Source: Diphasiastrum complanatum | Lineage: Eukaryota; Streptophyta; Lycopodiopsida; Lycopodiales; Lycopodiaceae | Reading direction: 5' to 3' | NCBI GenBank assembly: GCA_029204225.1 | Contig: MU832210.1 | Coordinates: forward strand, 1 to 64,000 | DNA: 64,000 nucleotides | In this document: positions 1 to 11,344 of the stretch, in pieces | How positions within the stretch are numbered: the stretch's first letter is position 1 | Layout of the letters: each line of letters starts with the position of its first letter | Program-made: the position numbers and the translations under genes | The notes under the pieces: generated by a model | Told to the model about the DNA's origin: nothing | The model's input: the letters and a program-made list of their open reading frames with translations, nothing else | Database searches by the model: none

Positions 1-812
1 ATTGATCATGTAACACACTTAGCAACACCTGAATACCAGACATAAATGTGACTTTCTAAAACCATTTATGATTATTCCTACTTTAGGAACCCTGATGGCT
101 TAACAAAACAGGTTAAATATTCAAGTGGTTTACAAACGCATTCCTACTTGTACAAAGCAAAAAGACTGGAACTAGGAAGTGGTCGACTCCATATTCACCT
201 CAATCTGAAATGTCTGAAGAAATATTACTTTGTACAGATTTTGCTAATGCAACCATACATGACACAAAGGTAATTCGAAGTAAATAATGAAAACAGTAAC
301 AGATTTTTCAGCTTATCTTCTTTACTTACAATTGATGAGATGAGGTAAAATAGTAGAGACATTTGCATTTCAAAGGGTAAGCCAACAGTTCAAATCTTCC
401 CATGGCACACAACATTAACTTTTTATATACTTAGGGCTGAATTACAAGGATAAAGGTATACTAATACATGTGGTAAGCTTCGTATAAGATTCTAAAACAA
501 TAGTCCAAAAGGGGCATAGTGCACTTTATGAACCAAATACTCTCATCATACAAAATATTGAGCAGATGCATCATAGCATCTGTTTTTTATGGGACAACCA
601 TTCGGCTACATCCTTTTCTTCCTGTACCACAAATAACCTGATTAAGTCAAGAAAAAAAATGAAGCTGCTTTACATGCAGTCTAAATAGAATAATCCACAA
701 AACAAGGTTGGACTTGGAAACCTCTCAAAGCTTAATTGACCATAAGGAAGTACTAGACTATCCAAGAGCGTCAAACAGCTCACAGTTTGCATGAAAGTTC
801 CAGTTAAGGAAT
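1..812 (-). other. Non-coding; probable 3' UTR and downstream flank of the 0.8-3.2 kb minus-strand gene
   Basis: No coding region or repeat is recognised. On the minus strand this stretch follows directly after the stop codon at 813-815 and is AT-rich without long frames, as expected for a 3' UTR and downstream flank. No polyadenylation site can be fixed by eye. Confidence 0.3.
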
Positions 813-956
813 TTAAGGAACTCCAGGAGCTGCCGAAGGAGGAGAATTGTTATGAACAGGTGGTGCATAATCACGTAAATCTAAGGGAATGTCTGCACAG
901 GGTGTCTGCATCTTTCTTGCCACTGAGCTGCATCTGGAATCCAAGTGTTCAACCTG
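813..956 (-). CDS. Candidate terminal exon of a host gene, function unknown
   Basis: The minus strand has a plausible 3' splice site (AT-rich tract ending ..AAAAAACAG) followed by 47-48 open codons and TAA at 813-815. The peptide starts VEHLDSRCSSVARKMQTPC and ends in a proline/serine-rich tail, PPSAAPGVP. Composition is protein-like, unlike the surrounding retroelement debris. Acceptors at 956/957 and 953/954 (CAGCAG) differ by one Gln. The frame starts in phase 0, which fits the AAG/GT donor of the candidate exon at 1299-1354. I do not recognise the family. It could be a pseudogene or a fragment; cDNA would settle it. Confidence 0.4.
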   Translation of the reverse strand, partial: QVEHLDSRCSSVARKMQTPCADIPLDLRDYAPPVHNNSPPSAAPGVP

Positions 957-1298
957 CTGTTTTTTAAAATTCTGACAAACCAAGCAGAAAGAATTTCAAT
1001 AGTGTTATTCAGTAGCATTTCAGTTTGTTCAGAGAGCGAAAGCTGAATAGGCTATGACTGTGGATGTAAAAGCTAATTTTGGCTGAAATTATGACCTTTA
1101 TGTAGCTCCACATTGTAACAGTCAATTTTGGTCAGTGACAAACACAAAGCTTGAAGTATACGAATTTATCAGACGCAAGAAACACTATGTGCCGTATTTG
1201 GTACAAAATCTCTAATGGTAGATATTTTATATCAAAATAACAAAAGTAACATAGTCTTGACGCAAAAACGTCATAGTTGTACCTGATACACCTTCAAC

Positions 1299-1354
1299 CT
1301 TGATGGTACAATCCCCATTTGTCTCAGGCTTCTTAACAACTCTATGCATCAAAT
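1299..1354 (-). CDS. Candidate internal exon of the same minus-strand gene
   Basis: A minus-strand acceptor (..GAGCCCAG) is followed by an open stretch reading LMHRVVKKPETNGDCTIK. Two donors are possible: AAG/GTTGAAG at 1299/1298 (phase 0, compatible with the terminal exon) or the stronger CAG/GTACAA about 16 bases on (phase 1, which would need another exon). The start phase (two bases) matches the one leftover base of the candidate first exon at 3135-3237. Phase agreement is modest evidence only. Function is unknown. Confidence 0.25.
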
Positions 1355-1774
1355 CTGGGCTCATCACAACCAACCAAGCAAAAACTAGATTAGCCACATG
1401 AACTGAGGATAAAGGTAGGGGGCATCAAATCAACTCCAACACAAAGGTCCCCTCCTCTATTTTGGGATCACTTATTCCTTCGTGTAAATGAAATTTGTCA
1501 GATAGAAGAGAGTAATGCCTGTGACCATCTCATGGCCCATATGACCAACTGCTTGTTTGGAGCCTGATTTTATTGAGCTTGTATATTGCAGAAGTGCATG
1601 TAGAATGAATGCATCTTGCTCTCAGGGGCTTGAAAGAACTGTCCTAAATCCTAGTATGGTTGATAGCTTCAACTATGTTAAATAAGAGTTCTTTGCTAGT
1701 AGAATAGATTCTTCCCCTGGCTTGTGTAAAACCAGACTTGTCTAGCAGTGACCTTTTACTGTGGCATTCCTGAT

Positions 1775-2405
1775 TAGATGCCCGTTCTGTTTCCGAACGC
1801 GTTCCAAAACAGAATGTGTCTGTTGTTTTTTTTCCGGAAGGTACATGTATTATTTTTTTGCAAATCTTTTTCGAAATAGTGCTGTAATATGACAGTTCTT
1901 CGACACATATCGTTTTTTGAATTGCTGTACAAGCTAGGAGGATGTTCATTTTGCAGCAGGACAGATGAACGCTCCCTCAATGTCAGATGCAAGAAATCCT
2001 TAATCTGAGTCGGGCTCATTTTCCTTGAGGCATAATTATCCTGCCTATAAAGTTCTTATTTAGGTATATATCTTGAAACATGCAGTAATTCTCATAACTT
2101 CGATATTGTAAGCTGTAATTATTTTCCAGTTTGTGAGCACATTTTCAGCACATCATGTTCGTTTATGTAGCACCAACGTATGTAAGCATGTCGGATACTT
2201 TCTCGAAGCCCGAACCGGTAATTATAGACGATTGCAACAGTTGCATGGTTGGTTACTTGTGCTTGAAATATTGTTGGACAGATCATTCGTTTCCAGTGTT
2301 AATTACAGTACATAAATCAGCTCAAAATGCTACCAGTCACAAGAATATTGTTCCGTACTTATGGAACGGAACGTTCCGAAACAGAAGGTTTGGAATGGGC
2401 ATCTA
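1775..2405. mobile_element. Possible non-autonomous DNA transposon with terminal inverted repeats
   Basis: The left end TAGATGCCCGTTC at 1775 is matched inverted by GAATGGGCATCTA ending at 2405. Each end also carries a subterminal GTTTCsGAACG-rich motif; the left one (1785-1814) is itself a near-perfect 30-bp palindrome. The element is 631 bp with no transposase. A TA or TTA target duplication is possible but not provable. Short minus-strand frames inside (1644-2019) resemble nothing I know. It lies in the presumed intron of the minus-strand gene. Confidence 0.4.
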
Positions 2406-2420
2406 TGTTCCTAAACACGT

Positions 2421-2990
2421 GTGAGGGAACAAAATTAGACAGTCTTATAAATTACTCCCCCAAGCTTATGTAATACCAGAAAATCTCACATGGGTCTAAC
2501 AGTGATCTGTTAGTGGGACATGCCTGAATATGTGTGAAAGCACAAAATTGGACAACTTTTATTCTATATCCCCCCGAGCTTATGTAAAACCAGGAAAACG
2601 TACATGGGTCTAACTATGATCTGTTAGTGGCGCATGCCTGAATATGTGTAAGAGCCAAAATTGGACAACTTTTATTCATTATTCCCGAAGCTTTTGAAAA
2701 ACCAGAAAAACTCACATGGGCCTAACTATGGGGACATGCCTGAATATGTGTGAGAGCACAAAATTGGACAGCGTTTATTCGTTATTGCATCAAGCTTATG
2801 TAAAACCAGCACATGGGTCCAACAGTGATCTGTTAGTGGGATATGCCTGATTATGTGTGAGAGCACAAAATTGGACAGCTTTCATTCCTCATTCCTCAAG
2901 CTTATATAAAACCAGAAAAACCCACAAGGATCTAACAGTGATTTGTAGTGGGACATGCATGAATATGTTTGAGAGCACAAAATTGGACTA
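2421..2990. repeat. Tandem repeat, about five units of 103-113 bp
   Basis: The marker AAAATTGGAC (first copy AAAATTAGAC) recurs at 2431, 2544, 2657, 2760, 2867 and 2979, so spacings are 113, 113, 103, 107 and 112. Each unit shares AAGCTTATGTAAAACCAG, CACATGGGTC, GATCTGTTAGTGGGACATGC and CTGAATATGTGTGAGAGCAC. Units differ by small deletions. No coding potential; the array lies in the presumed large intron. Confidence 0.9.
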
Positions 2991-3099
2991 CTATTACTCA
3001 ATACTAGCTTAAAATTACAAAACTTTCACACAAGCAACATGCCAGGAAGTGACCTCCATCTAAGTTGGAAAATTCTTAGCTGCCTTCTTCCTCATCAAA

Positions 3100-3237
3100 T
3101 CAAACATTTGTAGGTGAAGCTGCAAGAGAAATACCAGTAGTAACAGCCGATGCAGCAACACCTGGTGTGCTCCAGTCAAGTGCAAGTGCAATTACCAGGA
3201 GCAGCATCCACATTAATGCTAATCTCCAGCTCATCAT
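3100..3237 (-). CDS. Signal-peptide ORF; candidate first exon of a small secreted protein
   Basis: The minus-strand ATGATG at 3237-3232 opens 45 codons. The protein begins MMSWRLALMWMLLLVIALAL, a basic n-region and strong hydrophobic core, followed by a small-residue stretch (GVAASA) suited to signal-peptidase cleavage near residue 29. Read through, it ends at 3100-3102. A donor ACTACTG/GTATTT at 3135/3134 would leave phase 1, matching the candidate exon at 1354. The spliced model gives about 100 aa: signal peptide, short linker and a tail with three Cys. It would be secreted or ER-targeted. No family is recognised; a stand-alone 45-aa peptide is the alternative. Confidence 0.4.
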   Translation of the reverse strand: MMSWRLALMWMLLLVIALALDWSTPGVAASAVTTGISLAASPTNV

Positions 3238-3499
3238 CTGCCCAAAAGACTACCAGAGGGATACACCCCACTTCCCCTAAATTCAACAAGCCTGAAAAAA
3301 AACTAAGAAGAAGAAGCACCAGCAGGAGGATAAGGGATTACAAACTACAGTTCAAGAGCAGTGATCATCGTTTTCGGGTTCTGGGGAATAAGAGCGAAGC
3401 ATTAGCTGATAGAAGGGGGAAGAGCTTCAGCCTTCAACCAATACAACAAAACTCCGAAGAAAATGGGGCTCCTCACCCCTCGACTTAAGGCCTCACACC

Positions 3500-3860
3500 G
3501 TTAGATATTGTCAAAAACGTCTAGATTTTGCCACGTGTTTCCTGAAACACCTTGGAATGAGGCCAACTGCTTGATATGACACGTGGGGACAACAGCCGCG
3601 GGGATGGTGAAATGTTGAAGCCATATCTTGGTCAACAGGACTTCATGCTGAAATTTGAAGTACAATAATTGCAGATCTGGTAGGCGTCAGCAGTTCAAAA
3701 TTGAACTCCAGACTGGACTGTAGAAGTGCCGTACGCGTCAGAGCGGCGGCGACTACAATGCAGGCTGCAGGGCAGTGGGCCGTTGTTGTTGGCCAATGGG
3801 GAGTGTACTGGCCGGCCGCAGTTGCCATTCGACTGCTGCATTGCCACGTGGCCACCGACC
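3500..3860. promoter_or_regulatory. GC-richer promoter-like stretch with three G-boxes
   Basis: Perfect CACGTG cores occur at 3532-3537, 3580-3585 and 3845-3850, all in ACGT-type contexts (CCACGTGT, ACACGTGGG, CCACGTGGC). The stretch is clearly more GC-rich than its surroundings and lies just upstream of the minus-strand signal-peptide ORF. bZIP/bHLH proteins bind such sites. No clear TATA box is placed. Frames across 3643-4034 on both strands look like chance openings. Confidence 0.4.
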
Positions 3861-4001
3861 TCCACAAGTCAACTTTCTCTATTTTGGCCAATGAAGTGTT
3901 TGGTTTACCCCCTTTTTGAGGTATCCTCCATTGCTTGCAAATACTTTTTTTTTAAACCTAAGGCAAAACCTACTAATTTTTTTTTGGCTAGGCTTCTTAT
4001 T

Positions 4002-4083
4002 GACTCATGGGCCGAAAGCCGACTGATTCTATGAGGAGAAAAGACTCATGGGCCGAAAGCCAACTAACTCTATGAGGAGAAAG
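4002..4083. repeat. 41-bp direct tandem duplication
   Basis: GACTCATGGGCCGAAAGCC begins at 4002 and again at 4043. Both copies end in TATGAGGAGAAA. Two near-identical units with a few substitutions. No function seen. Confidence 0.85.
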
Positions 4084-4879
4084 CTTTCAAAAAATTATTT
4101 CAAGAAGGCTCAAATTTTTACACACAACTTAATAAGGCATTTATCATTTTTCATCAGGTTTTAATTGATTCAAACTTTGGGTCAGTGTTCGAGAAAGCCA
4201 ACAAAGTCTAGGAATGGAGCACACATCTTCATCAAAGCAAGTTTCTTGCATATTTAGTGCTTGCAAAGGAACGTTGGGTTGGTGGGTCGGTTCCCAAGCA
4301 GATGACCTAACGCCAAAGGATAAGCTTTCATAAAAACTTCTGGCTTTTTCGACCATGTCATTTGGTTGTAACTGGTTTTGTTTGATAAATGGAGAATAAA
4401 GAGAAAACCGGCGAGTAGCTTTTTATTTTTTTTGGTTGGGCATGTGGCAACATATTTACACTATTTCTTGTCAGATTTAATCTGTCACAGAAATTCAAAA
4501 AACACCTATGAACTCTCTTCCCCTACTCGATCGAGCCTTTTTTACAAATCAGCTTGTTGCTGGGCATTGCTGAAGCGAATTTTCTGTCAGCTCATTTCTG
4601 GGAATTGTTGAAGCAAATTTCATGTCTATTTTGTGATTGACTCAACCTTGAGACATCAAACTTACCATTAGAGAAAATTTTAATGTCAAGATGGCCCTTT
4701 AAAAAGATGCTTTTATTTTTTTTTAACCTTTTAAGCTTTCTTTGTACCAATAGGAACAGCGCATGTGTACATATTTCACTGAGATTTTGTAACTTAGCTA
4801 CAAAATAATTTCTATTTCTCATGAGTAAATAACATATCCGAGAAATCTCTGAGACAAATAACATTCAATCTTAGCAGTT
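4084..4879. other. No feature recognised
   Basis: AT-rich sequence with short unsupported frames on both strands. No motif, repeat or splice signal stands out. Confidence 0.5.
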
Positions 4880-7800
4880 TTCCAATCCAACTTACTTTCT
4901 AATTACATTATTCCTTCCATTCAATCAACCCTCACTGATCCTAGTACTAAAACTAAGATTAGGTTAATCCAATATAGAACTCTCAGACTTAAATTATGAT
5001 CAAACTTTCTTCTATTCCAATCAAAATGGAATTAGTAACCTTTGACCTTTTACTGTACTACTTATAGATAATGATTCAAATATCAAACTTGTTCTAGTTC
5101 CAGATTGTCCACACAATCCCTAGAGAATTCCTCTTATTCGAAAAGTTCCAATTAGGTATCCTACTCTGACTCTATCTGAAATTACTTTCAGACCAAATCT
5201 CATTTCTATACCACAGTTGGTTCTCTTCCGAAAACTATGCAACCTACAGATTTTCAAATATAATTTTATCCCACCACTTCACCCCTCCTTTTAAAGAAAT
5301 TATAAATTTCAATAAAAGTCAATTGGAAAGATGATATATGAAAATATCCAAATCCAAAAAAAGTCAGTAATAAGTGTATTCCACAAAAGGATTCACTCTA
5401 TTACAAACATGACTTCCCCTTCAATTATTTTCAACCCGAGTGACAGAAACTACCAATGTTCTATCGAAATCCATTTATGCAAAAAGAGATATTCTAGGTT
5501 TAATAAATTGAAACACTTTAACCTTAGAATTTATTTAAACTCCAAGTCTATTCACACAACTAGTAATTTATATGACATCTTAGTCTTTCAGAAGAATAAC
5601 TTCATGCTGGAAAGAATCATATAAACAAGTCCGATGTCTTATATTCGAGAAATTACTAAGAAGTAAAGGACTAATTAAGAAAGCGAGAAATAGATTTGAG
5701 GGCCTATGATTTTGTAAATAATGAGATACCACATTGGGATCTAGATTAAACCTCAAAATTTTCTAAAATACCCCACATTTGATCAAACGGTTTTATTTTT
5801 CCTATATCGCGGCTAGGTACTAAAACATCCCATTGATCATCAGATCTTTACAGTCCTTGAATTTCCTTTCAAAATTACTGATGTCTCATACCATTAGCTT
5901 TTTCTTCCAGAAAATCCTTAACCGCCTTTTCTGATATTTTAGAGATCCACTGATCATCTTGCTGTCCTATATAATATATTATCTCTTGCTTCCAACACTG
6001 GAGAATCCATTTATTTGGATGACTTGCATGTCTATCAGATGGATACCACAATCCACACATGATCTTGTGATCTAAACAGAAGAATTAACATGGTTCAATA
6101 TTACATTATGATCCTTCATGGTTAATGATAAGCTTCGAATCCCCTTGGATCCAAGAGCATTAACTTCAGGGACAAGCTTCTATCAATTAACAAATCCAAT
6201 GTAATCCATGTATCAGATTCCACTTCTAACATCACAATTGAAATCCAAAACTGTGGATAACTCAATGGTCACAAAGACATCAGTTATGAATTCAACTAAA
6301 TGAATTACATCCAGGAAATTAATATCAGTTATTAAGCAATTATGTACTGGGATTACTAAAATCCTAATTGCGAAATACATTTTCCGATCACACTTACTAC
6401 CATTGATGTCCACTCTTCTTTCCTCAGAATTTTCAGTTCCCAGAAAATCTACTTCAACTAAGGTACTAAGAAGACGTTATGACATTAGTAGATGTTTAAA
6501 ATTAATTACTGTAGGAAAAAAGTTTGAAACAATTTTATTTCTATCCTATCTCTGGGTTGAATAACTAATATACCCAAAAATCATCTACTAGTATGAAATG
6601 AACTACTAATATGATCTTTTGAATATAATTCACCATAGGATTTAATTGGAAATGAAATCAATTTTTTTTTTTTTTATTATTACGATTTTTCCAAGAAAAT
6701 TGCACTGTTCTCTCTTTTCACTTATTGGCTTAAGAATTACTTCGTTAAAGTGATCTGTAATTAATGGGAAATAAGATTTGGATTCGAGTACTTTCTACAC
6801 TATATTCACTCCAAATAATATTGTTGAATAAAGAATCACCTCCAAATACTATGAATGTTCCACCATTAATTATTTAACAAGTATTTCAAGAGCTTTGGTT
6901 TGTTCAATTTTAATGATAGAAAAAATCATCAAAACCACAATAACCAACTGATCGGTGTTCCACCGATTTGAAAAGGAGAAAATTGAAAAAACATGATTTA
7001 ACTCCATTTATTGGGAGCACCAATACTCCAGAGTTAAATGATTTAAATAGCATTGTACCAAGGAATCTAATTCCTATGCTGGGTATATGCCTGAGAACCA
7101 TACTATTCTTCACTTATCCGTCAAGATCTGTCGATGTAAGAAACAAAGTCCATGTAACTATCAAAAGTTACATCATTACAAGGTTTTTTTAAATTGACAT
7201 CTGAGCACAGAGAGATCAAATTTCTGTAACTGTGTGCTAGTAACTTAAATTTACCGGGTTGATTTTAAGGAATTAAAAGAATTTCCTTCTAAACCAACTT
7301 AAAGTTACTCCATGTCTAAAACCTTGAAATGCCTTGAACATTCGGCACGTAACAAGCATAGCCGTGAAAAATTTCCAAGAATTGTTATTCCCGACAAAAT
7401 CCCATGCAAAAAGGAAAAAAGGCATACGCCCCTCTCTCAGGTCTATCATGTCACACTCAAAAGCCCTCTAAAAAGCCTAATAGGTTTTGAGTTTAGGAAG
7501 GGAAGGGCAGAAAACCTGTAACAGCCGCCACCATCGCGAGAAGGAAGGCTTCACAGGAGACAGAGAGCTATTCAACAGGCATGAACTGGTGGAATGGCGC
7601 ACCTCCTCGTCCTCTACAGAGCTCTACTACAGCTCGCATTCAAGCATGCATCATCCTCATCACGTTTGAAAACAGGCTTCACAACCTACCATCGCTGTTT
7701 CTACAAGAACTAGTTCGCACCATCCCTGGCTCGAATCAGCCAGCTACCAACGCTCTCTACAGATCAGAACAACTTGCCAGCTGCCATCGACCGCCAACCT

Positions 7801-7900
7801 TAGCACCATTCAATCAGAAGTTTCTTTTCGAGAACATCACACCTTCAACAAGTGAAAGGATAGGGAGGCGTGCCCCCCTGATTGCCATCATCATGTTACA
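4880..7900 (-). mobile_element. Gypsy-type remnant B', minus, related to the element at 33.5-39.9 kb
   Basis: Read on the minus strand, this stretch lines up in patches with 35.1-38 kb on the plus strand. The block at 6060-5840 (AAATGGATTCTCCAG.. to ..GAGACATCAGTAATTTTGAAAG) corresponds to 36705-36890 (AAATGGAGAATCCAATAG.. to ..GGGACATCAGTGATTTCAAAG). The block near 5600-5640 corresponds to 37070-37130, and the leader-like GC-rich part at 7440-7560 to 35200-35270. All frames are broken. Domain identity rests on the 36.6-kb reverse-transcriptase scrap in the related copy. Ends are not defined. Confidence 0.45.
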
Positions 7901-7959
7901 AACAAATGATCTATTGCAGCCTACGGCTATTCAATGACAAGAATGGATTCAACAGCTGA

Positions 7960-8199
7960 TTGCCATTGATCAGCTGATCTGTTGATAGGCAGAGTTGCCT
8001 TTGATAGGTCGGATTCCTGTTTGAAATAGCTGTGATTCAATATGGAAGTTGAGGATGGAGTCCATCTTGATACTTCAAGATGTGATGGACATTGTTCTTG
8101 ACCTTGAAGAAGAGCCACAAGTTCTTCAAGAGGTTCAAAAATACAAGAAGAGAGCTGAGATAGCTCTCCACTACATCAAGATGAATTTCTCTAACCCTT
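7960..8199 (+). pseudogene. Copia gag fragment, D family
   Basis: From the ATG at 8055 the plus strand reads MESILILQDVMDIVLDLEEE and onward for about 47 codons. This is nearly identical to the gag of copia D from codon 26 on (42280-42420). The match stops at about 8195, where the sequence switches to an inverted gag piece. Upstream and downstream parts of the element are absent, so this is a short insertion or deletion scrap. Confidence 0.75.
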
Positions 8200-8340
8200 G
8201 ATCTTGCCATTTAGACCACTTGCCTTTGTCCTTGCCCTTGAACTTGAGCTTGTCCCTTGAGAACATAGCTTCCAACCTCTCCAACTTGAGATGTAGAAGA
8301 TGATCCTCCTCTTGCTTGAAGTCATTGATAGGATAGGTAT
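8199..8340 (-). pseudogene. Inverted copia gag fragment
   Basis: The minus strand reads EEDHLLHLKLERLEAMFSRD followed by a lysine-rich KLKFKGKDKGKWSKWQDQ segment, typical of the charged linker before a copia gag zinc knuckle. It abuts the plus-strand gag piece, giving a head-to-head junction of two gag fragments, probably from deletion or inversion within nested copies. Confidence 0.5.
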
Positions 8341-8678
8341 GCCATTTTGTTTTAGATTAAAAGAAATTGATTTTAGCATCAATTACAGGATCCCTGATTG
8401 TTTATATTTCAAGAACAGACGAGCTTCTATCAGTGATCTTGTGATAGAGTCTAGTCTTTGGCTCATGCAATTTGACATTGCAAGGGGGGTGGGCCTCGAG
8501 CGAGCTTGACCAAGCGAGCTTCTTGTCATTTATGAGAGAGCTTTTCACCATTGCATTTTTTAATCTTCTTCCAGTATCTATATTTCTCTCTCTCATTTGC
8601 GTGCGCATTTTCTCTATATATATACTCTTTTATTTTGATGGTGTGATTATCAAACAAATCTACATAGGTATATTGGCA

Positions 8679-9300
<622 letters not shown>

Positions 9301-9316
9301 CATGCAAATAAAAGTT

Positions 9317-9690
9317 TACTTTGGCATTATAGACTTGGTCACTTGAATCATGCTATTGTACAACAAATGTCTAGACAACCTATTGTTCTTGATCTCGACT
9401 ATCCTCGCGACAAAGTCGAGTTACCTGTCTGTCAAGACTGTCTAGTTGGTAAATAGACTAGGAAACCATTTAAATCAAGCCATCAACATATTTCTAGAGG
9501 ATTGTTAGACATTGTACATTCAGACATTTGTGGCCCAATGAAAAATCCTTCGCTTAAGGATGCCAAGTATTTTATAACTTTTATTGATGAATTTTCCAGA
9601 AGGACTATGGTGTATTTTATAAAGAAGAAATCAAAAGCCTTCAACTGCTTCAAAATCTTCAAGGAGCATGCAGAAAAGGAGACTAGAAGT
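9317..9690 (+). pseudogene. Copia H: GAG-pre-integrase and N-terminal integrase
   Basis: The plus strand reads LWHYRLGHLNHAIVQQMS, then a CxxC pair (VCQDCLVGK), then LLDIVHSDICGPM and FITFIDEFSRRTMVYFIKKK. These are the GAG-pre-integrase zinc-binding region and the start of the copia integrase core, whose first catalytic Asp is in HSDICG. A TAG replaces a sense codon after VGK. The reading breaks at about 9690 and resumes inside reverse transcriptase, so the rest of integrase and the front of RT are deleted. Confidence 0.88.
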
Positions 9691-9694
9691 GGAT

Positions 9695-10682
9695 GATACG
9701 TTGCTCTTTAGCAACAACACCAATTTGGTCAAGGATGCTAAGTAGATGTTGTTTTCAGAGTTCACATGACTGATCTGGACAAAGCTCACTTCTGTCTGGG
9801 CATTCAAATCCACAGAGACAGAGCAAAATGACTAATTTACATCACTCAACAAATATATCTTCACAATGTTCTTAATAGATACAATCTAATGAATTGTAAA
9901 CTAGCTCACTCACCGATGGATCCAGACTTGCACTTGTCAAAGGACCAATTTTCTCAGACCAAGTAGGAAGAGGAGCAGATGAGAGAGTATCCTTATCGAT
10001 CGATACTTGGATCTCTCATGTACGCAACGGTCTACACAAGACCAGATATTTCTTTTGCAGTAAGCTCACTTAGCCAATATATGGCTAATATTGGCATTAC
10101 TCATTGGAAGGCTCTCGTAAGAGTCATGAGATATATTTGAGCTACCATGGACCAGTGCATCTGCTATGGAGATGACAACGACAACAATCTTCATCAACTC
10201 AGTGGATATTCTGATGCAAGTTGGGTAGGAGATGTAGACAATCATAAGTCCACATCTGGATTTACATTATTCTTCAACGGCGGTCCTATCTCATGGAACA
10301 GTCGTAAGCAAACCTCTATCGCACTTTCTTCTACAGAAGCAGAATACATTCTGTTTCTCAATCTATTAATGAAGCATTTTGGTTGAGAAATTTACTGTCA
10401 GACGTTAATCTGTATCAGTACAGGCCTACAATCTTATTCTGTGGTAATCAGAGTGCTATTGCCTTATTGTCCAATCCTAGATTTCACTCTAGGAGTAAGC
10501 ACATTGAAATTAGATATCACTACATCACGGGCAAAGTTCTCAACAAGGAGGTGAGCTTAACATACTGCAAAACACAAGACATGGTTGCAGATATTTTCAC
10601 GAAAGCATTAAGTATTAATGCACACAACAAATTTTGTGCATTGCTTAGTCTGAAGATCAAGGCATTCACAAATCCAGATTAA
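9695..10682 (+). pseudogene. Copia H: reverse-transcriptase C-terminus and RNase H
   Basis: After the deletion the sequence reads VDDTLLFSNN (from the RT YVDD box), AHFCLGIQIHRD, YRSILGSLMYATVYTRPDIS and SSLSQYMA. RNase H motifs follow: YSDASWVGDVDNHKSTSG, SWNSRKQTSIALSSTEAEY, GNQSAIALLSNPRFHSRSKH and VADIFTKALS. Frames change at several points (for example near 10383), and stop codons replace residues near 9826, 9967 and 10138. It ends 8 bases before a purine-rich tract and LTR start. This is the 3' half of a dead element. Confidence 0.88.
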
Positions 10683-11245
10683 GAGGGAGGTGTTGGATTT
10701 ATCTCCTCTACTCTCCCAAATTCCATTTTAATTTGCCTCCATTCATGCTGCATGTTTACTCACGTTGTCACACAGTCTGCATAAATACAAGTAAATTCTC
10801 ACATGTGAATGTGTGCAAACTGTCAAGATATGGCGGAGACATATCAAGAAAGAAAAAAGATGGAGGATACATGCAAGAGAATGGTTATCACCCACATTAT
10901 TGTTTGGTTGTTGTTATTTTTCAGAGATATCAAAGGTGAAAGGATGGAGGGATTCATTCATTGTGATTCTATGTTACATTCCATGTTGTTTTTTCATCTT
11001 GATATGTAAAATTGATGTAAGAAATAGTGAAGCATCCAATATGGACACTATTATCTATATCAAGTATGAAAGTTATTTCATGGTGGAGACATATTAAGGA
11101 AGGACAAAGATGGATGATACATGCAAGAAAATGGTTATCACTCACATTTATTGTTTGGTTGTTGTTATTTTTCAGAGATATCAAAGGTGGAAGCATGGAG
11201 GTTCATTTATTGTGATTCTATATTAAATTCCATGTTCTCGTTGAG
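10681..11245 (+). mobile_element. Copia H polypurine tract and 3' LTR-like sequence
   Basis: AAGAGGGAGG at 10681-10690 is a polypurine tract directly followed by TGTTGGATTTATCTCCTC, the usual TG start of a copia LTR, just after the RNase H stop. The right end is not certain because no second LTR copy is present. The segment contains the two 157-bp direct repeats listed separately. Confidence 0.6.
10832..11238 (+). repeat. Pair of 157-bp direct repeats, period 250 bp
   Basis: 10832-10988 and 11082-11238 share GGyGGAGACATATyAAG, GATACATGCAAGA, AATGGTTATCAC and TTGTTTGGTTGTTGTTATT, at roughly 85-90% identity by eye. Short frames at 10733-11215 exist only because of this sequence and are not credible genes. 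Probably an LTR-internal duplication. Confidence 0.85.
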
Positions 11246-11274
11246 CTCTTTCCAAATTAAAAAAAAAAAATCTT

Positions 11275-11338
11275 AATATTGGTTTGGCGCACGTCCTTAG
11301 GGTTTGAGCCGGCTAAGGGCGCGCACCGAACCGATATT
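11275..11338. repeat. Long hairpin: 26-bp arms, 12-bp loop
   Basis: Left arm 11275-11300 (AATATTGGTTTGGCGCACGT.. ) and right arm 11313-11338 are inverted repeats. All five mismatches are transitions, and the right arm keeps CpGs where the left shows TG or CA. The right-arm end GAACCGATATTAGGGTT recurs as TGAACCAATATTAGGGTT at about 11600. Origin unknown; possibly the end of a DNA transposon. Confidence 0.85.
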
Positions 11339-11344
11339 AGGGTT

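Noticed and set aside
3150-3488. 112-aa plus ORF, Ser/Arg-rich
   Set aside because: It is antisense to the signal-peptide ORF and its upstream region. No motif, and the minus reading has a convincing signal peptide.
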